This document shows, in pieces, positions 1 to 6,211 of a stretch of 10,320 bases of DNA. Under the pieces are notes generated by a model that saw only the letters and a list, made by a program, of their open reading frames with translations, ran no database searches and was not told the DNA's origin. Made by a program: the position numbers and the translations under genes. The stretch comes from Clostridiales bacterium (GTDB lineage: Bacteria > Bacillota > Clostridia > Oscillospirales > CAG-272), in NCBI GenBank assembly GCA_018370615.1, contig JAGZAC010000040.1, positions 1-10,320 on the forward strand. The letters are read 5' to 3'. The stretch's first letter is position 1, and every line of letters begins with the position of its first letter.

Positions 1-415
1 AGGGGAGGTGGCTCGCCGCAGGCGAGACGGAGGGGTTGTAAAGAAGAACAATCCCCCTGGCTCCACGCAGTGGAGCCTTCCCCCTTTGCACAAGAGGGAC
101 TTTAACGCCAAGCCTCCCCTGTGTAAGGGGAGGTGGCTCGCCGCAGGCGAGACGGAGGGGTTGTAAAGAGGAACAATCCCCCTGGCTCCACGTAGTGGAG
201 CCTTCTCCCTTTGCACAAGGGGGACTTTAACGCCAAGCCTCCCCTGTGTAAGGGGAGGTGGCTTGCCGCAGGCGAGACGGAAGGGTTGTAAAAGGGAAGC
301 AATCCCCCACCCGCTTCGCGGGAGCCCCCTTTACACAAGGGGGCCTAAATATGAACAAGCTTCCCCTGTGTAAGGGGTGGTGTCGGCGAAACTGACGGAG
401 GGGTTATCACAGACC
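1..415. repeat. Tandem array of 125-bp palindromic repeat units
   Basis: Three consecutive starts of the same motif lie at 1, 126 and 251, an exact 125-bp period, and a decayed fourth start lies near 373. Each full unit (48-164, 173-289) begins ACAATCCCCC and ends GGAGGGGTTGT or a close variant, with an 8-base purine linker between units. Inside are a palindrome GGCTCCAC-GCA/GTA-GTGGAGCC, a C-rich hairpin with a TGCAC loop, a hairpin with arms CCTCCCCT and AGGGGAGG around GTGTA, and a palindrome CTCGCC-GCA-GGCGAG. In the third unit the first palindrome is replaced by CCCGC-TTC-GCGGG (310-322). The array lies just past the 3' end of the minus-strand importer operon. No credible gene is present; the reading frame across 102-338 is a by-product of the period. 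The array probably continues left of the window. Confidence 0.9.
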
Positions 416-440
416 AACCCTCAGGTATGTTTCTTCCTCG

Positions 441-1256
441 CTAATCACTCAGAAGAATCCGGTCTGTTGTAAGCTCCTGTTTTTTCTTTTCTGTGTAAAG
501 CTTCATCAGTCCATCCATGGTCATATCGTCTCGCTCCTTTCCTTCCAAGGAAAGGATAATTGCTCCGCTGTCCATCATAATGGTTCTGCTCCCGGTGACC
601 AGCGCCTGCTTCATATTATGTGTGATCATCAGTGTAGTGAGATGGTTTTCCCGCACAATATCATTGGTGATCCCCATGATTTTTTCAGCAGTAGCCGGGT
701 CCAGCGCGGCAGTATGCTCATCCAGCAGCAGCAGATCCGGCATGACAATGGTACACATCAGCAGGGTTACTACCTGCCGCTGTCCTCCGGATAGCAGTCC
801 CACCTTGGTTTTCATCCGATCTTCCAATCCCATATTGTACTTTGCAAGGGCTTCACGGAATAGGGTGGCTTTCTTTTTCGTCAAGGCGGGTGCAAACGGA
901 CCGCTGTGAGCCCGGGTATACGCCAGCGCGAGATTCTCTTCGATGGTCATTCCCGGGGCTGTTCCCTTCATGGGATCCTGGAAAACCCGGCCGATTCGGC
1001 GGGCGCGCTTGTGCTCCGGCATAAATGTGATGTCTTTTCCCCCCAGGCGAATGGATCCCCTGTCCGGCAGGTAGGTGCCGCAAATTGCGTTGAACAGGGT
1101 GCTTTTTCCGGCGCCGTTGGAGCCGATAATGGTGACGAAATCTCCCTGGTTCAAAGAAAGATTTACATTTTCCAGTGCCACGTGTTCATTTACTGTTCCC
1201 TTGCCAAAGGTTTTGGACAGATGGGAAATTTCCAGCATTGGTGTTTGTGCGCTCAT
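441..1256 (-). CDS. trpZ: ABC importer ATP-binding protein, TrpZ-type (putative tryptophan transport)
   Basis: This 271-residue cytoplasmic ATPase should energise the importer encoded upstream. All nucleotide-binding motifs are intact: Walker A GSNGAGKS at 45-52, Q-loop VFQDP around 91-95, signature LSGGQ at 155-159, Walker B LLLLDE at 175-180 and switch His213. The Q-loop region (GTAPGMTIEENLALAY) resembles ATPases paired with PF04392-type binding proteins and LivG-like ATPases. The start codon overlaps the permease stop by 4 bases (ATGA), indicating translational coupling and a fixed 1:1 arrangement. It is the last gene of the operon, with the 125-bp repeat array directly behind it. The tryptophan assignment rests on the upstream T-box with a UGG specifier and on the known trpXYZ gene set; the ATPase sequence alone does not tell substrate. 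The gene letter follows the trpX (binding protein), trpY (permease), trpZ (ATPase) convention and is tentative. Confidence 0.9.
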   Translation of the reverse strand: MSAQTPMLEISHLSKTFGKGTVNEHVALENVNLSLNQGDFVTIIGSNGAGKSTLFNAICGTYLPDRGSIRLGGKDITFMPEHKRARRIGRVFQDPMKGTAPGMTIEENLALAYTRAHSGPFAPALTKKKATLFREALAKYNMGLEDRMKTKVGLLSGGQRQVVTLLMCTIVMPDLLLLDEHTAALDPATAEKIMGITNDIVRENHLTTLMITHNMKQALVTGSRTIMMDSGAIILSLEGKERDDMTMDGLMKLYTEKKKQELTTDRILLSD

Positions 1257-2182
1257 GCCCGTCGTGCCTCCCGTTTATTTTTCCATGTGGTAATTGCGTC
1301 TTTTACAGCGGGGATGATCAACGTAATTGCCACGATCACAGCGCACAGCAGCTTCATCAGATTGGCACTGTTATCCCCAAACAATTCCGCATCTACCACA
1401 AAGGTAACGATAATTTTATATACAATGGAACCGCATACGGCGGAGATGAGACCCAGGGTGACGCCGCGCCGGCCCCTAGGAAATAAGGAGAACAACGCTT
1501 CACCGATGATTACTGCTGCAAGGCCGTAAATCAGGGTGCCGCTGCTGGAGCTTGCATCGGAATATCCCACGTAGTGGGCGATCAGTGCGCCCGACAGGGC
1601 GATCAACCCGTTGGAGATACAAAGCCCGATGATTTTTGTGCGGTCCACGTTGATGGAAGAAGCCCGCACCATATCCGGATTGTCCCCGGTTGCCCGAATG
1701 CACATACCCAGGTGGGTTTTGAAAAACAAAATCATAACGACGATGACAACTATACACAAAACGGCGGCAAGAAGGGCACCGGCGATTCTTCTGTCGTCAC
1801 GGGAGGCGTCTTCTCCCAAAAAGGTATAGGCGATTTTAAACAGCGCATTGTCTCCGATGGCCAGGTTTGGACCGCCGCGGACCATGAGATTGATAGAATA
1901 CAGGCCACTCATCGTGATAATGCCCGCCAGCACCGGATGGACCTTCAGCTTTGTTTGCAAAATTCCAGTGGTAAATCCGGCGGCAACTCCGGCCAGCAGC
2001 GCAAATAACAGGGAAAGTTTTGCATATCCCATGGCGGCTGTGGCTGCGGCAACTGCGTTTCCAAAGCCAAAGGACCCTTCCGTTGTCAGATCTGGAATGT
2101 TCAGCACACGCAGGGAGATAAAGACTCCGATTGCCAGAAGCCCGTATAGGAAGCCCTCTTGCAGGGCCGTTACGTACAGCAT
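1253..2182 (-). CDS. trpY: ABC importer permease, TrpY-type (LivH-like fold)
   Basis: This 309-residue integral membrane protein has about eight hydrophobic segments and belongs to the branched-chain-type permease superfamily (BPD_transp_2). Family-like stretches are ALQEGFLYGLLAIGVFISLRV at the N-terminus, IPDLTTEGSFGFGNAV near 29-44, and RATGDNPDMVRASSINV in the cytoplasmic loop that contacts the ATPase. It would form the translocation pore for the substrate delivered by the lipoprotein encoded just upstream (32-base gap). Its stop overlaps the ATPase start by 4 bases. The ribosome site is a modest AGGA about 8 bases before the ATG. Length and topology are normal for the family. The lysine/arginine-rich C-terminus (WKNKREARRA) is probably cytoplasmic. 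Substrate is inferred from context (T-box specifier UGG), not from the permease sequence. Confidence 0.9.
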   Translation of the reverse strand: MLYVTALQEGFLYGLLAIGVFISLRVLNIPDLTTEGSFGFGNAVAAATAAMGYAKLSLLFALLAGVAAGFTTGILQTKLKVHPVLAGIITMSGLYSINLMVRGGPNLAIGDNALFKIAYTFLGEDASRDDRRIAGALLAAVLCIVVIVVMILFFKTHLGMCIRATGDNPDMVRASSINVDRTKIIGLCISNGLIALSGALIAHYVGYSDASSSSGTLIYGLAAVIIGEALFSLFPRGRRGVTLGLISAVCGSIVYKIIVTFVVDAELFGDNSANLMKLLCAVIVAITLIIPAVKDAITTWKNKREARRA

Positions 2183-2214
2183 AATCGTTTATCCTTTAAT
2201 TTTCATTATAAGTT

Positions 2215-3231
2215 TCAGTCTTCATACAGGTTGATGGTATACCCAAGAGCATCCTCTGTGGGGATGGCAACCTCCAGGGCATCTGCCAGAGCCTTATTGA
2301 TGGTGCAGTAATCGATTTCTACGACAATGGAGGGAATGTCAGCCAGGGCGGTGCCTTCCAAATACTCTACAGCCATCGCAGCGGTTTTTTCACCGATGCC
2401 TACGTCATCAATGGCGAGGGTGGCCAGGCAGCCGGAGGCAACAGTAGTTGCGGACGAGCAGTAGGTGGGGATTTTTTCGTCTCTGCAGATTTCTGTCAGA
2501 GCAGATATACCGGACTGGACAACAGCGTCATTGGGAATAAAGATTACATCTGCACCGTCTGCAATCAAGGCTTCCGTCACGCTGCCCACATCGTCGGAGG
2601 TTTCTACGGTTTTTACGGTGTAGTCAATATTCTGAGAATCCAGATACTCGCAGGCAGAGGTCACTGTATCTGTGGCATTTGCCTGGGCAGTGCAGTAGAT
2701 AAAACCAAACTTGGTAATGTCAGGTGTAAGTGTATACGCTAAATCAATAATGTCAGAGGTAGGGATGGCGTTGGAAGTTCCCGTTGCATTTTTGTCCGGA
2801 TTTTCCATATCTGTGATTACACCGGCTGCCACAGGAGCGGACACGGCGCAGAAGAAATTGGGAGTATCCGATTCCATATTTACAAAGGCCTGGGTTGCAG
2901 GGGTGGCGATGGTAAATACAGCATCGTAAGTATCATCGTCCATGGTTGCGCAGATGGTGGACAGCGTAGTGGCGTCGCCTTGGGCGCACTTATAATCGAT
3001 GGTGGTGTTTTCTTCCGTGTAGCCTGCTTCTTCCAGACCGGCGATGATGCCGTCCCGCATATCCAGGAAAGCGCCATTTTCGATCTGGGAGATAATGCCG
3101 AATTTATAGGTTTCTTCTGTATCGGCTGTGGTGTCTCCCGTATCAGGGGCTTCTTCCTTTGCGCATCCGCTAAGGAGCAGCGGAGTTGCCAGCAGAGTAA
3201 GCAGCAAAAGCATAGAGATAAATTTTTTCAT
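2215..3231 (-). CDS. trpX: ABC importer substrate-binding lipoprotein, TrpX-type (PF04392 family)
   Basis: This 338-residue exported lipoprotein starts with a charged n-region (MKK), a hydrophobic core and a lipobox LLSG-C with the modified Cys at position 23, so it should be anchored on the outer face of the membrane. An acidic Asp/Thr/Glu-rich linker (residues 25-40) follows. The body (YKFGIISQIENGAFLDMRDGI, then AGLEEAGYTEENTTIDYK) is typical of the ABC substrate-binding family that holds TrpX. Members have a two-lobed periplasmic-binding fold and are paired with LivH/LivG-like partners, as here. The start is supported by GGAGG 7 bases upstream. It is the first gene of the operon. No convincing sigma-A promoter is visible directly upstream, and the nearest strong minus-strand promoter is the T-box promoter near 3954-3982. 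Tryptophan is the inferred ligand; tyrosine or other amino acids are possible in this family. Confidence 0.88.
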   Translation of the reverse strand: MKKFISMLLLLTLLATPLLLSGCAKEEAPDTGDTTADTEETYKFGIISQIENGAFLDMRDGIIAGLEEAGYTEENTTIDYKCAQGDATTLSTICATMDDDTYDAVFTIATPATQAFVNMESDTPNFFCAVSAPVAAGVITDMENPDKNATGTSNAIPTSDIIDLAYTLTPDITKFGFIYCTAQANATDTVTSACEYLDSQNIDYTVKTVETSDDVGSVTEALIADGADVIFIPNDAVVQSGISALTEICRDEKIPTYCSSATTVASGCLATLAIDDVGIGEKTAAMAVEYLEGTALADIPSIVVEIDYCTINKALADALEVAIPTEDALGYTINLYED

Positions 3232-3263
3232 GATACATCCTCCAAAATATAAATAGTATATGT

Positions 3264-3286
3264 TCAGCCGCCGCAGCGGATACTGA
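3264..3286. other. Small interrupted palindrome between divergent genes
   Basis: Two nested inverted pairs occur here: TCAG at 3264-3267 with CTGA at 3283-3286, and CCGC at 3268-3271 with GCGG at 3276-3279. The right side carries a 3-base ATA insertion. It lies between the lipoprotein start and the -35 box of the Dabb promoter. It could be an operator or a small hairpin in the readthrough transcript; no T-run follows on either strand, so it is not a terminator. Chance cannot be excluded. Confidence 0.3.
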
Positions 3287-3287
3287 C

Positions 3288-3316
3288 TTGATTTTCCTCC
3301 TTTATTTCGATATACT
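3288..3316 (+). promoter_or_regulatory. Sigma-A promoter of the Dabb gene
   Basis: TTGATT at 3288-3293 and TATACT at 3311-3316 are separated by 17 bases, close to the sigma-A consensus. Transcription would start near 3323 and leave a leader of about 20 bases carrying AAGGAG at 3331-3336. This promoter also argues that the correct start codon is 3345, because a start at 3288 would lie inside the -35 box. Confidence 0.75.
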
Positions 3317-3344
3317 TTACGTATACGAAAAAGGAGTGTGCCCT

Positions 3345-3638
3345 ATGATTCATATGGTTTTTATGAAATTTGAAGAGGGATTTTTCTCTCCAGCCGTTTC
3401 TCAGAAAATAACAGATGCATTTCATCGCTTGCAAGCGGCGCTGCCGGAGAAAATCTTGTCTGTGCAGGTGCTGAAAAACTGTGTTTCCCGGGAGGGGAAT
3501 ATGGATTTGCTGATTCGCATGGAGCTGGACGGTGCAGATGCGTTGGAGCAGTACCTACAGCATCCGGTACATTTGGAGATCGGGGCAGTGATGAATCCGC
3601 ACATTGTGCAGCGGTGTTCCTTTGACTACAATGTATGA
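3345..3638 (+). CDS. Dabb-domain (stress-responsive alpha-beta barrel) small protein
   Basis: This 97-residue protein matches the Dabb family (PF07876), ferredoxin-like dimeric alpha-beta barrels. Visible family features are the opening strand IHMVFMKFEE, a helix with many Gln/Leu/Ala (residues 16-33), a second strand VQVLKNC, and the pattern MDLLIRMELDGADALEQYLQHPVHLEI, close to the family's D-x-x-L...Y-x-x-HP-x-H motif, ending in VMNPHIVQRCSFDY. The full small domain is present with nothing added. The biochemical role of most bacterial members is unknown, so none is assigned. The ATG at 3345 is chosen because AAGGAG lies 8 bases upstream and the in-frame ATG at 3288 would overlap the promoter. 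It faces the T-box leader and lies between that leader and the importer it appears to control, so T-box readthrough would be antisense to it. Confidence 0.85.
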   Translation: MIHMVFMKFEEGFFSPAVSQKITDAFHRLQAALPEKILSVQVLKNCVSREGNMDLLIRMELDGADALEQYLQHPVHLEIGAVMNPHIVQRCSFDYNV

Positions 3639-3652
3639 GTGTTCGTGGCAGA

Positions 3653-3688
3653 AAAACAAAAAAATCCTGTCCATAAAGGACAGGATTT
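3653..3688 (-). terminator. Intrinsic terminator of the T-box leader
   Basis: On the minus strand an 11-bp perfect stem (AAATCCTGTCC paired with GGACAGGATTT, loop of 5) is followed directly by a T-run (seven Ts, G, five Ts). It starts a few bases after the T-box sequence, the classic arrangement for an attenuator. In the T-box antiterminated state its 5' neighbour is engaged with uncharged tRNA and transcription proceeds. On the plus strand the trailing bases are ATTTACC, too short a U-run to be a good terminator for the Dabb gene. Confidence 0.93.
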
Positions 3689-3947
3689 ACCTGCGGTACC
3701 ACCTTTTTTGCATGCAGAAACGCACGCCGCTCTTTAGAGTGCCAACACACCCCTTGCCTTTAACGCAGGCATACGGTCCGGGTACTGCGTGCCGCAAAAG
3801 CGTACCGCTTTATAAAAGCACTTTTCTCCATTCCCTCAGCGATCCATTTGCCGGGCGACCTGCCGCGGGGCTTTCACCTTCCCCCACTCTCTGTAGACGT
3901 CCACGTCGGTTTGATCTTCGCTTCACAGGTTTTATTGCATTATTGAT
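3689..3947 (-). promoter_or_regulatory. T-box riboswitch leader, specifier UGG (tryptophan)
   Basis: The minus strand carries, in order: Stem I base AGCGA (3922-3918) pairing with TCGCT (3842-3838), flanked by GA/GA consistent with a kink-turn; CAGAGAG (3893-3887), the AG-bulge motif; the distal loop GGTGAAAGCC (3878-3869); the specifier region CAAATGGA; and the T-box AGGTGGTACCGC (3704-3693), followed by a terminator. The specifier is taken as UGG at 3846-3844, because exactly one purine (A) separates it from the Stem I 3' strand, as in characterised T-boxes. A second GAATGGA at 3832-3826 lies outside Stem I. The leader senses uncharged tRNA and permits readthrough when that amino acid is scarce. 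The first same-strand gene downstream is the TrpX-type lipoprotein, more than 400 bases away beyond the opposing Dabb gene. Reading as Trp is likely but depends on the hand-drawn fold. Confidence 0.9.
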
Positions 3948-3953
3948 GGACGT

Positions 3954-3982
3954 ATTATACTATATTGCAGCGGCGTTGTCAA
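3954..3982 (-). promoter_or_regulatory. Consensus sigma-A promoter of the T-box leader
   Basis: On the minus strand TTGACA (3982-3977) and TATAAT (3959-3954) are both perfect consensus hexamers with the ideal 17-base spacer. Initiation would occur near 3947. A promoter this strong suggests that control lies in attenuation rather than initiation, as is usual for T-box units. Confidence 0.92.
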
Positions 3983-4015
3983 GAGGAATTTTAAAAAATT
4001 TTTATTTTGCAGTAA

Positions 4016-4193
4016 TACAACCCCTCCGTCATGGCTACGCCATGCCACCTCCCCTTACACAGGGGAGGCAAGGGAGCGAAATGGCTTCCTTGTGGGGAGG
4101 CTTAGAAGTAAATGGCTCCCTTGTGGGGAGGCTTAGAAGTAAAAGGCCCCCTTGTGTAAAGGGGGCTGGCGGCAAAGCCGCCTGGGGGATTGT
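4016..4193. repeat. Palindromic repeat element (178 bp) with ACAAYCCC-type ends
   Basis: The element starts TACAACCCC and ends GGGGGATTGTA, imperfect terminal inverted repeats. Inside are a palindrome CATGGC-TAC-GCCATG (4030-4044), a hairpin with arms CCTCCCCT and AGGGGAGG around TACAC (4048-4068), an internal direct repeat of about 31 bp (copies starting 4082 and 4113), a hairpin with arms GCCCCCTT and AAGGGGGC around GTGTA (4145-4165), and a palindrome GGCGGC-AAA-GCCGCC (4167-4181). It ends 9 bases from the stop codon of the minus-strand permease gene. TA at both outer edges could be a target duplication, but the other elements do not consistently show it. A MITE or REP-like non-autonomous element is plausible. 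No gene is visible here. Confidence 0.85.
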
Positions 4194-4202
4194 ATGGTTA
4201 AT

Positions 4203-5066
4203 TTATGCCAGATTAAGCTTTGTCTTAATCAGCCGGTTGCATAGGGCAAATCCACCTGCAGACAGTGCAAGGTAAAATACAATGAAGAAAAGCAGGCAAA
4301 AGTGAATGATTCCCTCCGGATTGGAGAAGAGACTGCCCGAAAGCATTATGTTCCCCGCCGTCATCGAGAAAACAAGGAAAAAGATTAACATAGTCGCGAT
4401 GGATACCGCCATATTAATCAGATAATAAAATCCTATGGCCGCCAGGATTTTGTGCTTTTTCGCTACAACGGCGCCGATGGTGATGGCAGTAAAAATCATA
4501 AAAGTTGCAAAGACAATGGATGTAATCACCATAAGGACCGTCTCTATTCCAATCAGCAGACGGGATGGAGTTAATGTAGTGCCCAGCGTTTGGAAAAAGC
4601 CTCCGATATTCCGCAGTACCTCTGTGTTGAATAGAGATCCATACGGTGCGGCGCCAATTAGCATGTAAATGAAGATGAAGAGAACCGCGGCCAAAATGGT
4701 GATAATTGTCCACAAAAGCGTGGACCATGTTTTGGAAAACATGTGCGTAGAGCTTTTAATGGGCAGTGTGTGGGTAAGATACCCTTCGTCGGAAAAGAAG
4801 TTTTTGTAAAACCGAACGAATACAATAAATGAAGAGATGATCACAAAGGCCACAAGGATAAAAATAGATCCTGCGACGATAAGACCCAGCGCAATAGTCA
4901 GAAGAAACGTGCCTGTAGAGTCGTATGCACTGCCGCCGTGGCTGATATTAGTAAGGAACTTCATAGCGGCACTGCCCAGCAGTGTAGTGCCCAGTGTAAG
5001 CAGCATCAGTGGCAGTACCAGCCTGGCAGTATACTTCATATCATAGCGAAACAATTTCCTTAGCAT
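4203..5066 (-). CDS. ABC-2-type transporter permease of a YtrA-regulated exporter
   Basis: This 287-residue membrane protein has six predicted helices (roughly 15-35, 54-84, 115-139, 172-201, 206-235, 252-276). The cytoplasmic segment FYKNFFSDEGYLTHTLP (86-102) between helices 2 and 3 is a motif I associate with this Clostridial permease group and probably couples to the ATPase. It should form the membrane half of an exporter with the ATPase encoded upstream; its start overlaps that gene's end by 7 bases and uses GGAGG 7 bases before the ATG. The substrate is not apparent. GntR/YtrA-linked systems are often induced by cell-wall-active antibiotics, but nothing in this protein proves that role. 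A palindromic repeat element follows 9 bases after the stop. Confidence 0.82.
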   Translation of the reverse strand: MLRKLFRYDMKYTARLVLPLMLLTLGTTLLGSAAMKFLTNISHGGSAYDSTGTFLLTIALGLIVAGSIFILVAFVIISSFIVFVRFYKNFFSDEGYLTHTLPIKSSTHMFSKTWSTLLWTIITILAAVLFIFIYMLIGAAPYGSLFNTEVLRNIGGFFQTLGTTLTPSRLLIGIETVLMVITSIVFATFMIFTAITIGAVVAKKHKILAAIGFYYLINMAVSIATMLIFFLVFSMTAGNIMLSGSLFSNPEGIIHFCLLFFIVFYLALSAGGFALCNRLIKTKLNLA

Positions 5067-5764
5067 CTGAAAACCTCCCGAAACAGTTCGTCAATTCCTT
5101 TTCCCAGCTCTTCCCGGACGTTGTCGGCGGAATTGTACATCACCAGTGCGCCGTTGTGGATGAACATGAATTCGTCCAGCACTTTTTCCACGTCGGAAAT
5201 CAGGTGTGTGGAGATAATTACGGTAGAAGATTGGTTGTAGTTGGAAACGATGGTGTTCAAAATATAATCTCTTGTGGCAGGGTCCACACCGCCGATGGGT
5301 TCATCCAGCAGATACAGCTGTGCATCCCGGGACATCACCAGCACCAGCTGGACTTTTTCTTTGGTGCCTTTGGACAGGGCCTTCATTTTCTTATCCATAG
5401 GCACCCCTAGGTCCTCCAGCATAGCCCGGGCTTTGTCCACGCTAAAGTCCTCGTAAAAGTCTTCAAAGTATTGAATGGTCTCCTCTACCCGCATTCCGGG
5501 ATCAAAATAGGTGCGTTCCGGCAGGTAGGATACGATGCGTTTGGTCTCTACGCCCACAGGCATGCCTCCCACAAACAGTTCTCCAGACGTGGGTGTGAGC
5601 AGACCGGCCGTCAGTTTAATCAGCGTAGTTTTGCCGCTCCCGTTGGGACCCAGCAGCCCAATCACTTTCCCTTTGGGAAGTGCGATGCTGAAGTTGTTCA
5701 GAGCCAGATCGCTCTGTCCATAGCTTTTGCTCAGATTGCGGCATTCAAGAATCGGCAGATCCAT
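5060..5764 (-). CDS. ABC transporter ATP-binding protein (YtrB-like)
   Basis: This 234-residue cytoplasmic ATPase drives the adjacent six-helix permease. Motifs visible are Walker A GPNGSGKT (39-46), Walker B YLLDEP (151-156), D-loop GGVD and switch His187. Two positions depart from the textbook: the signature is LSKGTKEK (130-137) rather than LSGGQ, and the Q-loop position reads YLPERTYF (80-87) with Glu where Gln is usual. Both occur in the GntR-linked exporter ATPases I recall, so they look like subfamily traits rather than damage. The ribosome site GGAGG sits 9 bases before the ATG, inside the regulator gene, whose end overlaps this start by 20 bases. With the regulator and permease it forms a compact three-gene operon. 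Confidence 0.87.
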   Translation of the reverse strand: MDLPILECRNLSKSYGQSDLALNNFSIALPKGKVIGLLGPNGSGKTTLIKLTAGLLTPTSGELFVGGMPVGVETKRIVSYLPERTYFDPGMRVEETIQYFEDFYEDFSVDKARAMLEDLGVPMDKKMKALSKGTKEKVQLVLVMSRDAQLYLLDEPIGGVDPATRDYILNTIVSNYNQSSTVIISTHLISDVEKVLDEFMFIHNGALVMYNSADNVREELGKGIDELFREVFRC

Positions 5765-6164
5765 CCGATTGTGCCTCCTTTTTCAAATTGTTTATATTGG
5801 TTGTTTTGCTGCAGTAGGTTTTGGTTAGCTCCGCGGCTTCTTCCGGGGAATACCCCAATTCCGTCATTTTTTCTGCAAATCCCCTGGCGAGCTGCTTTGC
5901 AATTTCGTCCCTGGCGCGGGTAATCACCGCATTGTCCGCCGTGACAAACCGCCCTGCGGTTCCCTGCGTGACCACCAGTCCTTCTTCCTCTAGAAGGCCG
6001 AAGGCACGCTGAATGGTGTTTGGATTAATGGAAGCTGTCAGTGCAAAATCTCGCACAGAAGGCAGCTTTTCATTTTTGCTGTACCGTCCGCATACAATAT
6101 CGGAACGGATCCGATGGGCGGCCTGCAGATATATGGGAATCGTCTGGTCAAAGGTCCATGCCAT
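5745..6164 (-). CDS. GntR-family transcriptional regulator, YtrA subfamily
   Basis: This 139-residue DNA-binding protein has an N-terminal winged helix-turn-helix (about 8-75): PIYLQAAHRIRSDIV, then KLPSVRDFALTASINPNTIQRAF and the wing GLVVTQGTAGRFV. The remaining 65 residues are a short helical tail, which marks the YtrA subfamily, whose members lack the large ligand domains of other GntR proteins. The ATG at 6164 is chosen because GGAG lies 7 bases upstream and the MAWTFDQTIPIYLQ start fits the family; an in-frame ATG at 6209 would fall inside the operator. The gene overlaps the ATPase start by 20 bases. It most likely represses its own operon through the inverted repeat at 6186-6211; the inducing signal is unknown. 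Confidence 0.9.
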   Translation of the reverse strand: MAWTFDQTIPIYLQAAHRIRSDIVCGRYSKNEKLPSVRDFALTASINPNTIQRAFGLLEEEGLVVTQGTAGRFVTADNAVITRARDEIAKQLARGFAEKMTELGYSPEEAAELTKTYCSKTTNINNLKKEAQSDGSADS

Positions 6165-6185
6165 GGTACTGCTCCTTTCATGTAT

Positions 6186-6211
6186 TATTGTACTAACACA
6201 ATAGTACAATA
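6186..6211. promoter_or_regulatory. Operator: perfect 10-bp inverted repeat, probable GntR site
   Basis: TATTGTACTA at 6186-6195 is perfectly complementary, inverted, to TAGTACAATA at 6202-6211, with a 6-base centre ACACAA. It overlaps the -10 box of the regulator operon and the transcription start region, the ideal position for repression. Its lone placement directly before a YtrA-type gene supports autoregulation. It is about 75 bases from the -35 box of the divergent PLP-enzyme gene, so control of that gene is less likely. Confidence 0.85.

Noticed and set aside
102..338. 78-residue reading frame in the array
   Set aside because: It consists of repeat-unit translation, has no ribosome site and repeats its own sequence with the 125-bp period.
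1..415. Possible CRISPR array because of regular direct repeats
   Set aside because: The 125-bp units are repeated throughout with no unique spacers between short repeats, and no cas gene is present. The period comes from tandem duplication of a palindromic element.
906..1529. 207-residue plus-strand frame opposite the importer ATPase and permease
   Set aside because: It is a shadow of two overlapping minus-strand genes with intact family motifs; its translation shows no recognisable domain.
3255..3283. Local promoter directly upstream of the trpX-type gene (TATACT on the minus strand at 3260-3255)
   Set aside because: No acceptable -35 is found at 16-18 bases (best is about two matches of six). 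It remains possible as a weak or activated promoter but is not supported as a feature.
3288..3344. Longer start for the Dabb protein (ATG or TTG region near 3288)
   Set aside because: It would overlap the -35 and -10 boxes. The ATG at 3345 has AAGGAG at the proper distance and matches the family N-terminus.
3662..3688. The T-box terminator hairpin as a bidirectional terminator for the Dabb gene
   Set aside because: On the plus strand the hairpin is followed only by ATTTACC, without a real U-run.
4016..4193. TA target-site duplication as proof of a mariner-type MITE
   Set aside because: TA borders this copy but the copies at 7326 and 10148 do not show it, so the insertion mechanism cannot be claimed.
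3604..4275. 223-residue plus-strand frame across the T-box region and the repeat element
   Set aside because: It runs antisense through a clear T-box leader and through palindromic repeat, with low-complexity, non-family sequence and no ribosome site.
6165..6209. Longer start for the GntR regulator at 6209
   Set aside because: It lies inside the operator and the -10 region, and the extra 15 residues do not fit the family. The ATG at 6164 has a good ribosome site.
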